The notes: generated by a model not told the origin, from the letters alone. DNA of 60,345 bases from Rhizobacter sp. Root1238 (GCF_001425825.1 NZ_LMDM01000020.1:84979-145323); one strand, 5' to 3'. Counted from the stretch's first letter, positions 18,012-27,161 are shown. Numbers and translations: made by a program.

Positions 18012-18695
18012 ATGGCAACACTCAGTTGGCGGGTTGCGCTGCTTGAAGACGACGCGGAAATCCGCGGCTACTTCAAGGAATGCATCGCCGGCCACCCCTC
18101 GCTGCAGTTGGTGGCGTCATTCGGATTGCTCGCGCATGCGCGCAGCTGGTTCGACTCGCACACCGCCGATGTGCTCCTGACCGACCTGGGCCTGCCGGAC
18201 GGAAACGGCATCGACCTGTTGCGCCACCTGGCGACGACGCAGCCGGCTTGCGAAGTGATCGTGGTGTCGGTGTTCGGCGATGAGGACACGGTGCTGGCCT
18301 GTGTCGAGGCCGGCGCGGTGGGCTACATCCACAAGGACGCCACGCCGGCCGATGTGGCGCAGACCATTCTGGACGTCAAGGGCGGCGCCTCGCCGATCTC
18401 GCCGATGATCGCCCGCAAGGTGCTGGACCGTGTGCGCCAGGCAGCCGCGCCGCGTGCCCAGGCGCCCGATGCGCTGAATGCCGACCTGCTGTCCCCGCGC
18501 GAGGCCGAGGTGCTGGAGCTGATCGCCCGCGGCCTGTCGTACGCCGAGATCGCGCAGCTGAAGGGGGTGACGATGCACACCGTGCAGACGCACATCAAGA
18601 ACCTGTACGGCAAACTGGCCGTTCATTCGCGCAGCGAGGCCGTCTTCGAGGCCGGTCGCATGGGCTTGCTGAGCAGCCTGAAATCCCGGGACTGA
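18012..18695 (+). CDS. NarL/LuxR-family response regulator
   Basis: 227-aa two-component regulator: receiver domain about 8-125 (acidic pair EDD near residue 14, phospho-acceptor Asp in LLTDLGLPDGNG, Lys in YIHKDATPADV) and a C-terminal LuxR-type HTH (LSPREAEVLELIARGLSYAEIAQLKGVTMHTVQTHIKNLYGKL split over two helices). The sensor kinase follows 4 bp downstream in the same direction. As a NarL-type activator it is the best local candidate to bind the palindromic boxes at 20663, 30281, 47936 and 51393; no direct proof is in the sequence. Confidence 0.93.
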   Translation: MATLSWRVALLEDDAEIRGYFKECIAGHPSLQLVASFGLLAHARSWFDSHTADVLLTDLGLPDGNGIDLLRHLATTQPACEVIVVSVFGDEDTVLACVEAGAVGYIHKDATPADVAQTILDVKGGASPISPMIARKVLDRVRQAAAPRAQAPDALNADLLSPREAEVLELIARGLSYAEIAQLKGVTMHTVQTHIKNLYGKLAVHSRSEAVFEAGRMGLLSSLKSRD

Positions 18696-18699
18696 GCCG

Positions 18700-20640
18700 G
18701 TGCTGCTCCATCGGGTCCTTCGGTGCCTGGTGGCGTCGGCACTCCCTTTGTGCGTCGCGATCTGTTTCACGATGTGCGTCGCGACGGGCGCGACGGCGCG
18801 GCCTGCGGGCAGCACGGCCATCGAACCTGCATCGGCACCGGTTCTTGTGCTCGGCGGTGGCCTGTCGCCCGTGCAGGTCACGCGGGTCGATGCGCTGGTC
18901 AGCGCCTCGCGCACCCCACCCGGCGGCGATGCGTCCTGGGCCGCTGCCAGCCTGCCCGATGCGTGGGCGCAGACGCGCCCGGCTTCAGCGGGCACCGTCT
19001 GGTATCGCTTCAACGTGCGTTTCGCGGGCTCGCCGGACGGGCCATGGGCCTTGATGCTGCCAGGCGTCAGCATGAACGCCGACATCTGGGTCAACGGGGT
19101 CCTGACGGGGCGGTCCGGACGCATGGACGCAGGCCTCACGCGGCACTGGAACACGCCCTTGCTGTTTCCGATCCCCGACCGTGCCTGGGCCGCGGGCGAC
19201 AACGTGGTTCACGTCCGCGTGCGGGCGGCCGCCGAGCACCGCGCCGGCCTGGCGCCGATGCTGATCGGGAGCGTCGACGCCATGGCGCAGCGACATGCCG
19301 AACAGGTGTTCTGGCAGAACAGGCTGGTCAGTGCCGCCAATGCGTTCGTGGTGGCCCTGGGCTTGTTCATCCTGTTCGTCTGGCTGCGCAAGCGCGAATT
19401 GACCGACTACGGCTACTTCGCGGTCGGCACCATTCTCTGGGGCTTCAGCAATGTCGACATGACGATGCAGGACCCGCCGATGCCCGACGCGGCCTGGCAG
19501 TGGTTGATCGTCGTGACGAGGATGTGGTCGGTGGTGCTGATCAACCTGTTCTGCCTGCGCTTTGCCGGGCGGCGCATCCCGAGGCTCGAAGCAGCCGCAT
19601 TGGCGTTCTCGCTGATCGCCGCGCTCGTCGTGGCCGTCGCGCCTGCCCATGGCCAGGGCGTCAACCCCCTCCATGCGCTGTTGATGGCGCCCGTGCTCGG
19701 CACCGGCGGCTGGGTGCTGGTGGTGATGCTGCGCAGTCTGGTGACGGACCCGAAGCGCGACGATCTCCTGCTCGTGCTGGTGGTGATGGCCACCTGGCTG
19801 GCCGGACTGCACGACATGATGGTCGCCGCAGGGCTGCTGCCGTTCGGGCACATCCATGCGCTGCCTTACGTCGCGCCCGTGCTGGTGTCGGCACTGGGCT
19901 GGATGATCGCCGGCGAATACAGCCGTGCACACCGCGCGGTCGACGCGCTGAACGGCGACCTGACCGCACTCGTGCACGCACACGAGGCCCAGCTGCATGA
20001 ATCGCTGGACCGACTGGCGCGCAGCGACCGCACGCTGGCCGTGGCCGCCGAACGTGCGCGCATCCTGCGCGACATGCACGACGGCGTGGGCTCGCTGCTG
20101 ACGAGTGCCGTGCGCCAGCTCGAAGGCGGGCGCATCTCCACCAGCCGCGTCCTGGAGTCGCTGCGCGAGTCGATGAGCCAGCTGAAGTTGTCCATCGACG
20201 CCATCAACCTGCCGGTGGGCGATGTCAATGCCTTGCTGGCCAGCCTGCGCTACCGGCTCCAGGCGCGCATCGAGGCCTCCGGCGTCGAGCTGCACTGGGA
20301 TGTGGGGCCACTGCCGCTGTGGCCGACGGGAACCCATGACGCGATGCGCCACCTGCAGTTCCTGTTGCTCGAAGCACTGTCCAACGTGATGCAGCATTCC
20401 CAGGCCACCGCAGTGACCCTGGCCGCGCGAGGCGTGGCCGCGGGCATCGAGGTGAGCCTCAGCGACAACGGCCTCGGCACGTCCGGCGACGAAGGCAACG
20501 GCCTGCGCTCGATGCGCGAGCGTGCCGCGGCGCTGTCGGCCCGGCTGAGCGTCGTGGCGCGCGATCGCGGTACGCGCGTCGAGATCCTGTTGCCGGTGCC
20601 ACCGCAGGCGCAGGCGGTTTCGACGCCCTGGCCCCCCTGA
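18700..20640 (+). CDS. 7TM (DISM-type) sensor histidine kinase, paralogue 1
   Basis: 646-aa inner-membrane sensor. N-terminal signal/anchor; periplasmic beta-sandwich domain about 60-205 (GTVWYRFNVRF, DIWVNG) resembling the sugar-binding-like sensor of 7TMR-DISM proteins; seven hydrophobic helices about 215-410; coiled-coil; HisKA_3 dimerisation domain with phospho-acceptor His in RDMHDGVGSLL (about 465); and a HATPase_c domain (EALSNVMQHSQA, DNGLG, GLRSMRERA). It begins at GTG 4 bp after the response regulator and probably phosphorylates it. The ligand is unknown. A close paralogue lies at 27162. Confidence 0.88.
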   Translation: MLLHRVLRCLVASALPLCVAICFTMCVATGATARPAGSTAIEPASAPVLVLGGGLSPVQVTRVDALVSASRTPPGGDASWAAASLPDAWAQTRPASAGTVWYRFNVRFAGSPDGPWALMLPGVSMNADIWVNGVLTGRSGRMDAGLTRHWNTPLLFPIPDRAWAAGDNVVHVRVRAAAEHRAGLAPMLIGSVDAMAQRHAEQVFWQNRLVSAANAFVVALGLFILFVWLRKRELTDYGYFAVGTILWGFSNVDMTMQDPPMPDAAWQWLIVVTRMWSVVLINLFCLRFAGRRIPRLEAAALAFSLIAALVVAVAPAHGQGVNPLHALLMAPVLGTGGWVLVVMLRSLVTDPKRDDLLLVLVVMATWLAGLHDMMVAAGLLPFGHIHALPYVAPVLVSALGWMIAGEYSRAHRAVDALNGDLTALVHAHEAQLHESLDRLARSDRTLAVAAERARILRDMHDGVGSLLTSAVRQLEGGRISTSRVLESLRESMSQLKLSIDAINLPVGDVNALLASLRYRLQARIEASGVELHWDVGPLPLWPTGTHDAMRHLQFLLLEALSNVMQHSQATAVTLAARGVAAGIEVSLSDNGLGTSGDEGNGLRSMRERAAALSARLSVVARDRGTRVEILLPVPPQAQAVSTPWPP

Positions 20641-20660
20641 GGCGCGCGGCCCGGGCATCG

Positions 20661-20706
20661 CTTCCCATGTTCATGGGAAGCGCGTGCCGCAACGACTCCC
20701 TAGCAT
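20661..20706 (+). promoter_or_regulatory. Promoter P1: palindromic activator box and -10 element, lipid cluster
   Basis: CTTCCCATGTTCATGGGAAG (20661-20680) is an inverted repeat with 9-bp perfect arms around TT. The -10 TAGCAT is at 20701-20706, exactly 38 bp from the first T of the 16-bp core. The box is therefore centred near -42.5, overlapping the -35 region, as for class II activators. Downstream are the winged-helix regulator and the ACP-desaturase-ligase-SPT-SDR genes. Confidence 0.85.
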
Positions 20707-20799
20707 CAGGCCGCGCTACGCCGCCTCGGCCATCCGCAGTCGAGGGAGGCGTCCACGGACCCACCATGCGCGACGATGTTGCGCGAAGGAAGCCTGACG

Positions 20800-21516
20800 A
20801 TGTCGCAGCAATGCCAGTACGTCTTCCCGCCGTTCCGACTGGATCCGCTCGACGCGACGCTGTGGCGCGATGACGAACGCGTTCCGTTGACGGCGAAGAA
20901 CTTCGCGTTGCTGTCGTACCTGGTGACGCACGCGGGACGGTTGGTCACGCACGATGAGATTCTCGACGCTGTCTGGGCCCATCGCTGCGTCAGCCCGTCC
21001 GTGCTGAAGGGCGCCGTCGCGAGACTGCGCGCGGCCCTGGCAGACGATGCGAAGCAGTGCCGCTTCATCCAGACCGTCAACCAGCGCGGGTATCGCTTCG
21101 TGGCGAACGTGGACGTCTGCCCGCGTGGCGAGTCTCGGCCGCAGCCCGGGACCGATGACGCCGGCGCCGCCGCAGGTCCATCGAATCGGTTTCGGCACGA
21201 GGCGCCGGGCCGGGAGCTCGAACGTGTTCTGCAGGCAGCCCCGCACGCGGGTCCGCGCATCGTGGTCCTGACGGGCGAAGCCGGCTCCGGCAGGTCGGCC
21301 CTGGTCGAGATGCTGCTGCGCGATCCGATCGGCATCCCTGCGCCCTGGGCTGCGCTCGGCCTCGGCGACTGGTGCTCGCTCATCGAAGCGCTCTGTCGCG
21401 AGCAGCGGCTGATGATCGTGATCGATCCGGCTCACTGGAACGGCGCCGGCGGAAGTTCGATCGGCGCGACGCGGTGCCCGCCACAAGGGTCGGGACTCGG
21501 ACGGCACGTCGAATGA
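20800..21516 (+). CDS. Short OmpR-type winged-helix regulator with truncated P-loop domain
   Basis: About 238 aa. N-terminal OmpR/PhoB-like winged helix (about 5-105: LLSYLVTHAGRLVTHDEILDAVW, RGYRFVANV), then a linker and the beginning of an ATPase: Walker A GEAGSGRSALVE and a Walker B-like LMIVIDPAHW, after which the protein soon ends. Related CadC/AfsR-like regulators are much longer (STAND ATPase plus repeats), so this one looks C-terminally shortened. ATG 20800 is preferred over 20776 because AAGGAAG precedes it. It is the first gene behind promoter P1 and may relay or fine-tune the same regulon. Confidence 0.75.
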   Translation: MSQQCQYVFPPFRLDPLDATLWRDDERVPLTAKNFALLSYLVTHAGRLVTHDEILDAVWAHRCVSPSVLKGAVARLRAALADDAKQCRFIQTVNQRGYRFVANVDVCPRGESRPQPGTDDAGAAAGPSNRFRHEAPGRELERVLQAAPHAGPRIVVLTGEAGSGRSALVEMLLRDPIGIPAPWAALGLGDWCSLIEALCREQRLMIVIDPAHWNGAGGSSIGATRCPPQGSGLGRHVE

Positions 21517-21617
21517 ACCCAGATGTGACGTCGACGAGACCACGCGGCGCGGCTCGCGGCCTATCGTTCCTGCACGCCCAGCGCCAGCGCGCCGGGTCCC
21601 AACCGCGAGGAGTCACC

Positions 21618-21917
21618 ATGTCGAACAAGAGCTACGCGCTGCAAGACGTGCAGGACTGCGTCATCCAGGCCCTGGCGAAGCAGGCAGGCTGCGAGGCGCG
21701 GGCCATCGGCCCGCAGCATTCGTTGAAGCACCTGGGCCTCTCGTCCATCGAGGCCACGGCGTTTGTCGGCCACATCGAGGAATCCCTCGACCTGATGCTG
21801 GACCTGACGATCCTGTATGACCATGCCACGGTCGAAAGCCTCACCCGATACCTGTTCGATCGGCTGGTGGCCAAGACCGCCGCCACCGCCGTGGCCGTGC
21901 CGGCCGGCCTGGACTGA
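21618..21917 (+). CDS. Acyl carrier protein (lipid cluster)
   Basis: 99-aa acyl carrier protein. The 4'-phosphopantetheine attachment motif reads HLGLSSIEA (normally LGxDS), with Ser43 the expected modified residue; a Ser replaces the usual Asp before it. GAGGAGTCACC precedes the ATG. It is followed by a desaturase and a fatty acyl-AMP/ACP ligase, so it probably carries a fatty acyl chain dedicated to this pathway rather than to primary fatty-acid synthesis. Confidence 0.88.
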   Translation: MSNKSYALQDVQDCVIQALAKQAGCEARAIGPQHSLKHLGLSSIEATAFVGHIEESLDLMLDLTILYDHATVESLTRYLFDRLVAKTAATAVAVPAGLD

Positions 21918-21959
21918 TGCGGCGTCCACGCCATCCCCTTCACGACCCGGGAGCCACCG

Positions 21960-22853
21960 ATGCCGATCGTTGAACCGAATCGCGATCTCTACGTCGTCCT
22001 GCGGCCACAGGCCCACCGGAAGGAGCGGCTGGCGATCGCGGCAGCCGTGCTGGTGTCGACGGTCATGGGCCTGGCCGCGATTCCGTGCGCCTTCGTGTGG
22101 GGGGTGTCCGGCCTGGATGCGGGACTCTTCGTCCTCTTCTACCTCGCCAGTGGATTGGGCATCACCGTCGGCTATCACCGCCTCTTCGCGCACCGCAGCT
22201 TCCGAGTGGGCCCGTTCTGGCGCGCGCTGCTGGCGGTGTTGGGCTACACGGCGGGGCAGGGGCCGGTGGTGTACTGGGTGGCCCACCATCGCCTGCACCA
22301 CGCCCGCACGGACACCGACTCCGATCCCCACAGCCCCATCGACCAGACCGGCGGCGTCAGCGCGCGATCGTTCCTGCACGCCCATGTCGGCTGGATGTTG
22401 ATGAACAGGAAGGCCAACGCCGGCGCATTGGCGCCCGACCTGCTGAGGGATGCGGCCCTGGTGCGGCTGGAGAAGCACTACCTGCGGATCCACGTGGCGT
22501 CGATCCTGTTGCCCGGCGTCATCGCGGCACTGGTGACCGGGTCGCCGGCGGCCGCCGCGAGTGCCGTGCTGTACGCCGGGTTCTTTCGGCAATTTGCTGT
22601 GCTGCAAGTGGTCTACGCGATCAACTCCGTCTGCCACGCCTTCGGACGGCGCAGCCACGAAACGGATGACGCCAGCAGAAACGTCTGGTGGTTGAGCGTG
22701 TTGTCGCTGGGCGAGTCCTGGCACAACAGCCACCACGCGAACGCCGGGGCGGCCAATTTCGGCCGGCACTGGTACGAGATCGACATCGGCTATGCCGCCA
22801 TCCGGTTGCTCGCCGCACTGGGCGTGGCGACGGAAGTCGTCCGCGTCAAATGA
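21960..22853 (+). CDS. Membrane fatty-acid (delta-9-type) desaturase
   Basis: 297-aa membrane di-iron desaturase. The three histidine boxes are present: HRLFAH (His73 on), HHRLHH and WHNSHHA, with hydrophobic segments between. It would introduce a double bond into an acyl-CoA or acyl-ACP, here plausibly on the adjacent ACP. GGGAGCCACCG precedes the ATG. The last bases overlap a possible start of the ligase gene (ATGA at 22850). Regiospecificity is not decided by sequence. Confidence 0.9.
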   Translation: MPIVEPNRDLYVVLRPQAHRKERLAIAAAVLVSTVMGLAAIPCAFVWGVSGLDAGLFVLFYLASGLGITVGYHRLFAHRSFRVGPFWRALLAVLGYTAGQGPVVYWVAHHRLHHARTDTDSDPHSPIDQTGGVSARSFLHAHVGWMLMNRKANAGALAPDLLRDAALVRLEKHYLRIHVASILLPGVIAALVTGSPAAAASAVLYAGFFRQFAVLQVVYAINSVCHAFGRRSHETDDASRNVWWLSVLSLGESWHNSHHANAGAANFGRHWYEIDIGYAAIRLLAALGVATEVVRVK

Positions 22854-22885
22854 ACATCGGCGGACATCGATTCGTGGAGCCCAAG

Positions 22886-24655
22886 ATGCCCATGCGCCAT
22901 GCATTTGCCGAATCCCTGACCCAACTGCTGGCCGCACGAGCATTCCAGTGCGGTGGTCGCGTGGCCTATCGCTTCCTGGCGCGCGATGCCGACGGCGATC
23001 CGTCGATCACCTACGGCGAACTGCATGAACGTGCGCAGCGGGTTGCGGCTTCGCTGCAGGCCGCCGGCCTGCGCGGCGAACGCGTCCTGCTGTACGTCGG
23101 CACCAGCGTGGACTTCCTCGTCTCGTTCTTCGGGATCCTGCTGGCCGGCGCCGTCGCGGTCCCGTTGAGTCCGCCCCACTTGTCGCGCGCGCTCGCGCGC
23201 TCCGAATCCATCGTGCGCAACGCCGGGGCCAGGATGGCCATCGTGCCCGGCACGATGCTGAAGCGATTCGTGCAACTGCAGGCGAGCAACGAAGCCTTTG
23301 CCGCGCTGCAGTTGACAACGCCGGACGAGCTCGCCGCCGGCACCTCCGGCCGCTGCATCGACGCGACGGCCTCCAGCGAATCGCTGGCCGTGCTCCAGTA
23401 CACCTCCGGATCCACCGCGACGCCCAAGGGCGTCTGCATCAGCCACGGCAACTTCCTGCACAACGCGGCGATGATCAGTCGGGCGATGGGATTGAGCGAG
23501 CGCACCGTGGGTGTCAGCTGGTTGCCCCTGCACCACGACATGGGCCTGATGACGGGCGTGATCGGTCCGCTCTTCAATGGCTGCCTGATGACGCTGATGC
23601 CGGCCAGCGCATTCGTGTCCGACCCGCTGGCGTGGCTGAAGGCCCTGACGCGGCAACGGGCCACGGTCACCGGTGCGCCGAACTTCGCGTACGAGTTGTG
23701 CCTCGAGAAGGTGCTCCCCGAGCAACTCGCCGACCTCGACCTGAGCAGCCTCGAAGTGGCCTTCTGCGGTGCCGAAACCGTGTGCGCCGACACGTTGACG
23801 CGATTCGCATCGCGTTTCGAGGCCTGCGGTTTTCGCAGCCGTTCGTTCTTTCCATGCTACGGGCTCGCCGAGGCGACCTTGATGGTGTCGGGCGGGCCTG
23901 CAGGCGAGGCGGCACGCTTCGTCACCGTGGCCACGTCCGCACTCGGGCAGGGCCGCGTCGCCGCCCCCCGGGCCGACGAGCCGGCGCAGCGGCTGGTGAG
24001 TTGCGGACAGGCGCTGGCCGGCCTGGATGTGGCCATCGTGGACACGGACACCCTGCGGCCGTGCCCCGCGGACCGGGTGGGCGAAGTCTGGGTCCGTGGC
24101 AGCAGCGTCGCGCGCGGCTATTGGGGCCTGCCGTCGGAGACCGAGGCGGTCTTCAACGCCCGGATGGCCGGGGAGGGCGGCGCAGGGTTCCTGCGCACCG
24201 GCGATCTCGGCTTTGTTCGGGACGGCGAACTGACGATCGTCGGGCGCCTGAAGGAATTGATCGTCATTTGCGGCGTCAACCACCACCCGCAGGACATCGA
24301 GGCGACCGTCGAGACCTGCCATCCGGCGATCGGCCGGCATGCCGGCGTCGCGCTGCCGTTGGAAGAGAACGGGCGCGAGTCGCTGCTGATCGTGCAGGAG
24401 ATCAAGCGGACATGGCGCAGCGATCCCCAGCCCGTCCTCGACGCCATCATGGCCGAGGTCGCGCAGCGGCACGGCATACGTCCCGCCGTCGTGGTGCTGG
24501 TCAGCCACGGCAGCCTTCCCCGGACCACCAGCGGAAAGCTCCAGCGCTGCGTCGCGCGCGCAGCCCACCTCGGCGGCCGCCTCGATGTGGTGGCCCGCAG
24601 CGACGTGCCCGCGCCCGGGCCGGGCCCCTTGCATCCCCAACCGGTCGCCGCCTGA
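22886..24655 (+). CDS. Fatty acyl-AMP ligase / acyl-ACP synthetase
   Basis: About 589-aa ANL-superfamily ligase of the FAAL type. AMP-binding motif YTSGSTATPKGV (a Gly-to-Ala change inside), WLPLHHDMGL, the CYGLAEATL adenine-binding motif and GDLGF; FAAL-like AFCGAETV segment. It would activate a fatty acid as acyl-AMP and load it on the ACP two genes upstream. Start is ambiguous: ATG 22886 has GGAG at good distance, while ATG 22850 overlaps the desaturase stop. Ligase, ACP and SPT-like enzyme together parallel known bacterial sphingolipid loci. Confidence 0.87.
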   Translation: MPMRHAFAESLTQLLAARAFQCGGRVAYRFLARDADGDPSITYGELHERAQRVAASLQAAGLRGERVLLYVGTSVDFLVSFFGILLAGAVAVPLSPPHLSRALARSESIVRNAGARMAIVPGTMLKRFVQLQASNEAFAALQLTTPDELAAGTSGRCIDATASSESLAVLQYTSGSTATPKGVCISHGNFLHNAAMISRAMGLSERTVGVSWLPLHHDMGLMTGVIGPLFNGCLMTLMPASAFVSDPLAWLKALTRQRATVTGAPNFAYELCLEKVLPEQLADLDLSSLEVAFCGAETVCADTLTRFASRFEACGFRSRSFFPCYGLAEATLMVSGGPAGEAARFVTVATSALGQGRVAAPRADEPAQRLVSCGQALAGLDVAIVDTDTLRPCPADRVGEVWVRGSSVARGYWGLPSETEAVFNARMAGEGGAGFLRTGDLGFVRDGELTIVGRLKELIVICGVNHHPQDIEATVETCHPAIGRHAGVALPLEENGRESLLIVQEIKRTWRSDPQPVLDAIMAEVAQRHGIRPAVVVLVSHGSLPRTTSGKLQRCVARAAHLGGRLDVVARSDVPAPGPGPLHPQPVAA

Positions 24656-24667
24656 AAGGAGCTGCAC

Positions 24668-26020
24668 GTGCTGGATCAATCCGAGAACTGCGACAACCCG
24701 GTGGCCACGATGACGCACGCTGAGCACGCTGAACACGAGCGTCGCACGACGACCCGGGGCCCGATCGACTCGCGGCATTCGAGCCTGTACGAGTTCCTCG
24801 TCGCGTCGCAACAGGATGCCTTGGCATTCACCGAGCGCTTCGACCAGTTGTCGGAGTACGTCGACGACCTGATGCGCCGCAGGCACTACCACTACCGGCG
24901 CGTGAGAACCAGCGGCTCGTCCGGGTTCGCCACGCTGCAGGACCGCGACAGCGGGCGCGTCGTCGAGGTGGTCAACCTGGCGTCGAACGACTACCTGGAC
25001 CTGTCCCAGCACCCGGCGACCATCGCGGCCAGCATCGCGGCGACCCGGCGCTACGGCGCCGGAACCAGCGCGTCGCCCGCCGCCATCGGCAACACCGACC
25101 TGCACGAGAGGCTGGAGCGCGAGCTCGCCGACTTCACGAACTGCGAAGCCGCGCTGCTGTACAGCTCCGGCTTCGGCATGAACTGCGGCGTGCTGTCGGC
25201 GCTGTTGCGGCGCAACGACCTCGCCATCGTGGACAGCTGCGTGCATGGCAGCGTCATGGAAGGTTGCCGCGGCGCGCCGATGCGGATCTTCGAGCACAAC
25301 GACCTCGACTCGCTCGAGCGCATCCTGGTGCGCTCGCGAGGCCAGTACGTCAATCGGCTGGTCGTCGTCGAGGGCGTGTACTCGATGGACGGCGACCTGG
25401 CGCCGCTGGCGGACATCGTCGAGCTCGCACGCCGCCACGGCGCGATGCTGATGCTCGACGAGGCGCATTCCACCGGCGTGTTCGGCGCTGAAGGGCGAGG
25501 CACCGCCGAGCACTTCGGCATCCTCGGCCAGGTCGACATCGTGGCCGGCACCTTCAGCAAGAGCCTGGGCAGCGTCGGCGGCTTCGTGGCGGGGTCGCGC
25601 CGGCTGATCCGCTACCTGCAGATGGCCAGCCGGCACTACGTGTTCTCGGCATCGGTGCTCCCGTGCGTCGCGGCTTCGGTCCTGGAGGCCCTTCGCATCC
25701 TCAAGGACGAGCCCGCGATCCGCGAGCGCCTGTGGCGCAATGTCGAGCACTTCGGGCGCGGATTGCGTGCCCACGGCTTCGACATCGGGGCCGGCGCCTC
25801 GGCCATCTTTCCGGTCATGGTCCGCGACGATCTGAAAGTCAAGGCGCTTTGCAGCTGCCTCTATGACGACGGCATCGTCGTCACACCGGTCGTGTTCCCG
25901 GGGGTGCCCGAGAAGCAGTCCCGCATCAGGCTGAGCGTGACCAGCGGACTGGAGCTGCAGCACATGGACCATGCCCTGGAGCGCCTGGCACACCACGCCA
26001 AGGCACTGCAGATCATCTGA
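24668..26020 (+). CDS. Serine palmitoyltransferase-like alpha-oxoamine synthase
   Basis: 450-aa PLP enzyme of the alpha-oxoamine synthase family (SPT, AONS, KBL, CqsA). PLP features: DEAHSTGVFG and Schiff-base Lys298 in GTFSKSLGSVGGF. The FSKSxGxxGGF form is that of serine palmitoyltransferases rather than CqsA or KBL. It has an N-terminal extension of roughly 100 residues before the NLASNDYLDL motif. Start is GTG 24668 with AAGGAG 7 bp away. It would condense an amino acid, probably serine, with an acyl thioester to give a 3-keto amine; the next gene would reduce it. Confidence 0.87.
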   Translation: MLDQSENCDNPVATMTHAEHAEHERRTTTRGPIDSRHSSLYEFLVASQQDALAFTERFDQLSEYVDDLMRRRHYHYRRVRTSGSSGFATLQDRDSGRVVEVVNLASNDYLDLSQHPATIAASIAATRRYGAGTSASPAAIGNTDLHERLERELADFTNCEAALLYSSGFGMNCGVLSALLRRNDLAIVDSCVHGSVMEGCRGAPMRIFEHNDLDSLERILVRSRGQYVNRLVVVEGVYSMDGDLAPLADIVELARRHGAMLMLDEAHSTGVFGAEGRGTAEHFGILGQVDIVAGTFSKSLGSVGGFVAGSRRLIRYLQMASRHYVFSASVLPCVAASVLEALRILKDEPAIRERLWRNVEHFGRGLRAHGFDIGAGASAIFPVMVRDDLKVKALCSCLYDDGIVVTPVVFPGVPEKQSRIRLSVTSGLELQHMDHALERLAHHAKALQII

Positions 26021-26052
26021 GCACGTGCAGACACTGCACCAAGGAGACGTCG

Positions 26053-26850
26053 ATGGGTCGAATTCGCAATTCAGACACGGTCCTGATCGTCGGGGGGTCG
26101 CAAGGCATCGGCCTGGCCATTGCGCGGCGGCTGTGCGTGTTGGACTGCCGGATCGTCATTGCCGCGCGGCACGTCGCGGCCCTGGACCAGGCGCGCGCCG
26201 AGCTGGCCGGCATCGCCGGCAGCCGCGCCACCATCGAGACGCTGGTGGTCGATGTCTGCCGCCACGACAGCGTGCTGGCCCTGCGCGATGAGCTGATCGC
26301 CCGGATCGGCACGCCCACCCATGTCATCAATTGCGCGGGGAGGGCGGTCGCCGCCTATCTCGAAGAGCAGCCGCTGGAGGACTATCGCTCGATGATGGAC
26401 CTGAACTTCATGGGCACCGTCCACCTCAGCCATGCGTTCCTGCCGCTCTTCCGCGCGCGAGGAAGCGGCCATCTGATCCATGCGTCCTCGATCCTCGGTT
26501 TCGTGGGCTCGTTCGGTTGGGCCGCCTATGCCGCGACCAAGTTCGCCGTGGTCGGCTATTGCGAATCGGTCTACTCCGAGTACCGCAGGCACGGCGTCGA
26601 GGTCTGCGTGCTGTGCCCACCGGCCACCCTCACGCCGGGATTCGACACCGAGAACAAGACCAAGCCGGCCGCGGTGCGCGAGGCCGAAGCCTGGATCGAG
26701 CCGGTGACGGCAGACTACGTGGCACGCGCTCTCCTCAATGCCATCGCCCGCAAGCGCTTCATGGTGGTTCCCACGCTGAAGGGGCGCTTCCTCTACCGCG
26801 CCACGCGCTGGTTGCCCGGTCTCGTGCGTCACCTGGCGGCAGCCCGCTGA
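26053..26850 (+). CDS. Short-chain reductase, 3-ketosphinganine reductase-like
   Basis: 265-aa classical SDR: NAD(P)-binding GGSQGIG (about 15-21), active-site Ser in SSILGF, Tyr159 and Lys163 in YAATK. The segment TPGFDTENKTKP matches the signature of eukaryotic 3-ketodihydrosphingosine reductases (TPGFxxENxTKP). Placed 32 bp after the SPT-like gene, it most likely reduces the 3-keto product to a sphingoid-type base. A hydrophobic C-terminal stretch may associate it with membrane. Function is strongly suggested by motif and neighbour but not proved. Confidence 0.87.
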   Translation: MGRIRNSDTVLIVGGSQGIGLAIARRLCVLDCRIVIAARHVAALDQARAELAGIAGSRATIETLVVDVCRHDSVLALRDELIARIGTPTHVINCAGRAVAAYLEEQPLEDYRSMMDLNFMGTVHLSHAFLPLFRARGSGHLIHASSILGFVGSFGWAAYAATKFAVVGYCESVYSEYRRHGVEVCVLCPPATLTPGFDTENKTKPAAVREAEAWIEPVTADYVARALLNAIARKRFMVVPTLKGRFLYRATRWLPGLVRHLAAAR

Positions 26851-27161
26851 TCCCGATTCCCCGGTCGCTCGCGATCGAAGGAACGGAAGGAACTGAAGGA
26901 ACCCAACGACGTAACAGGCCGTAAAACACTCGCGAAGCGGCCGTTCCTGCATGTCCCCCGCAGGCGGCGCGCGGCTGATGTCGCGGGGCAGCGACGTCCC
27001 AACGCGTCCCGCGAACATGTGAGCGCAGGGTGCAAGGTGGGGACGGACATCGGCTGACTTCGGGCTTAAGCTCCCGTCATGCAGTACGCCGCGTGGTCCT
27101 TCTCCGAATCGCTTTTGATATTTCGATGGGGTCGGCGTCACCGCACGCACCGGACCTGTTG
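26851..27161 (+). promoter_or_regulatory. Leader region of second sensor kinase with weak box
   Basis: This 311-bp stretch has no convincing gene. A GGAACxGAA micro-repeat lies at 26879-26905. At 27007-27022 the minus strand reads TCACATGTTCGCGGGA, 13 of 16 matches to the regulon palindrome. CTTAAGCTCC at 27065-27074 recurs before the response regulator (17974) and may be part of a -10 region. Box-to-CTTAAG distance is 58 bp here versus 54 bp there. Confidence 0.35.

Noticed and set aside
24668-26020. CqsA-type alpha-hydroxyketone autoinducer synthase
   Set aside because: The lysine motif FSKSLGSVGGF and the adjacent KDSR-like reductase fit serine palmitoyltransferase better, although a signal-type product is not excluded.
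26879-26905. GGAACxGAA micro-repeat after the SDR gene as a regulatory array
   Set aside because: Only three short imperfect units, no dyad symmetry and no consistent relation to a promoter.
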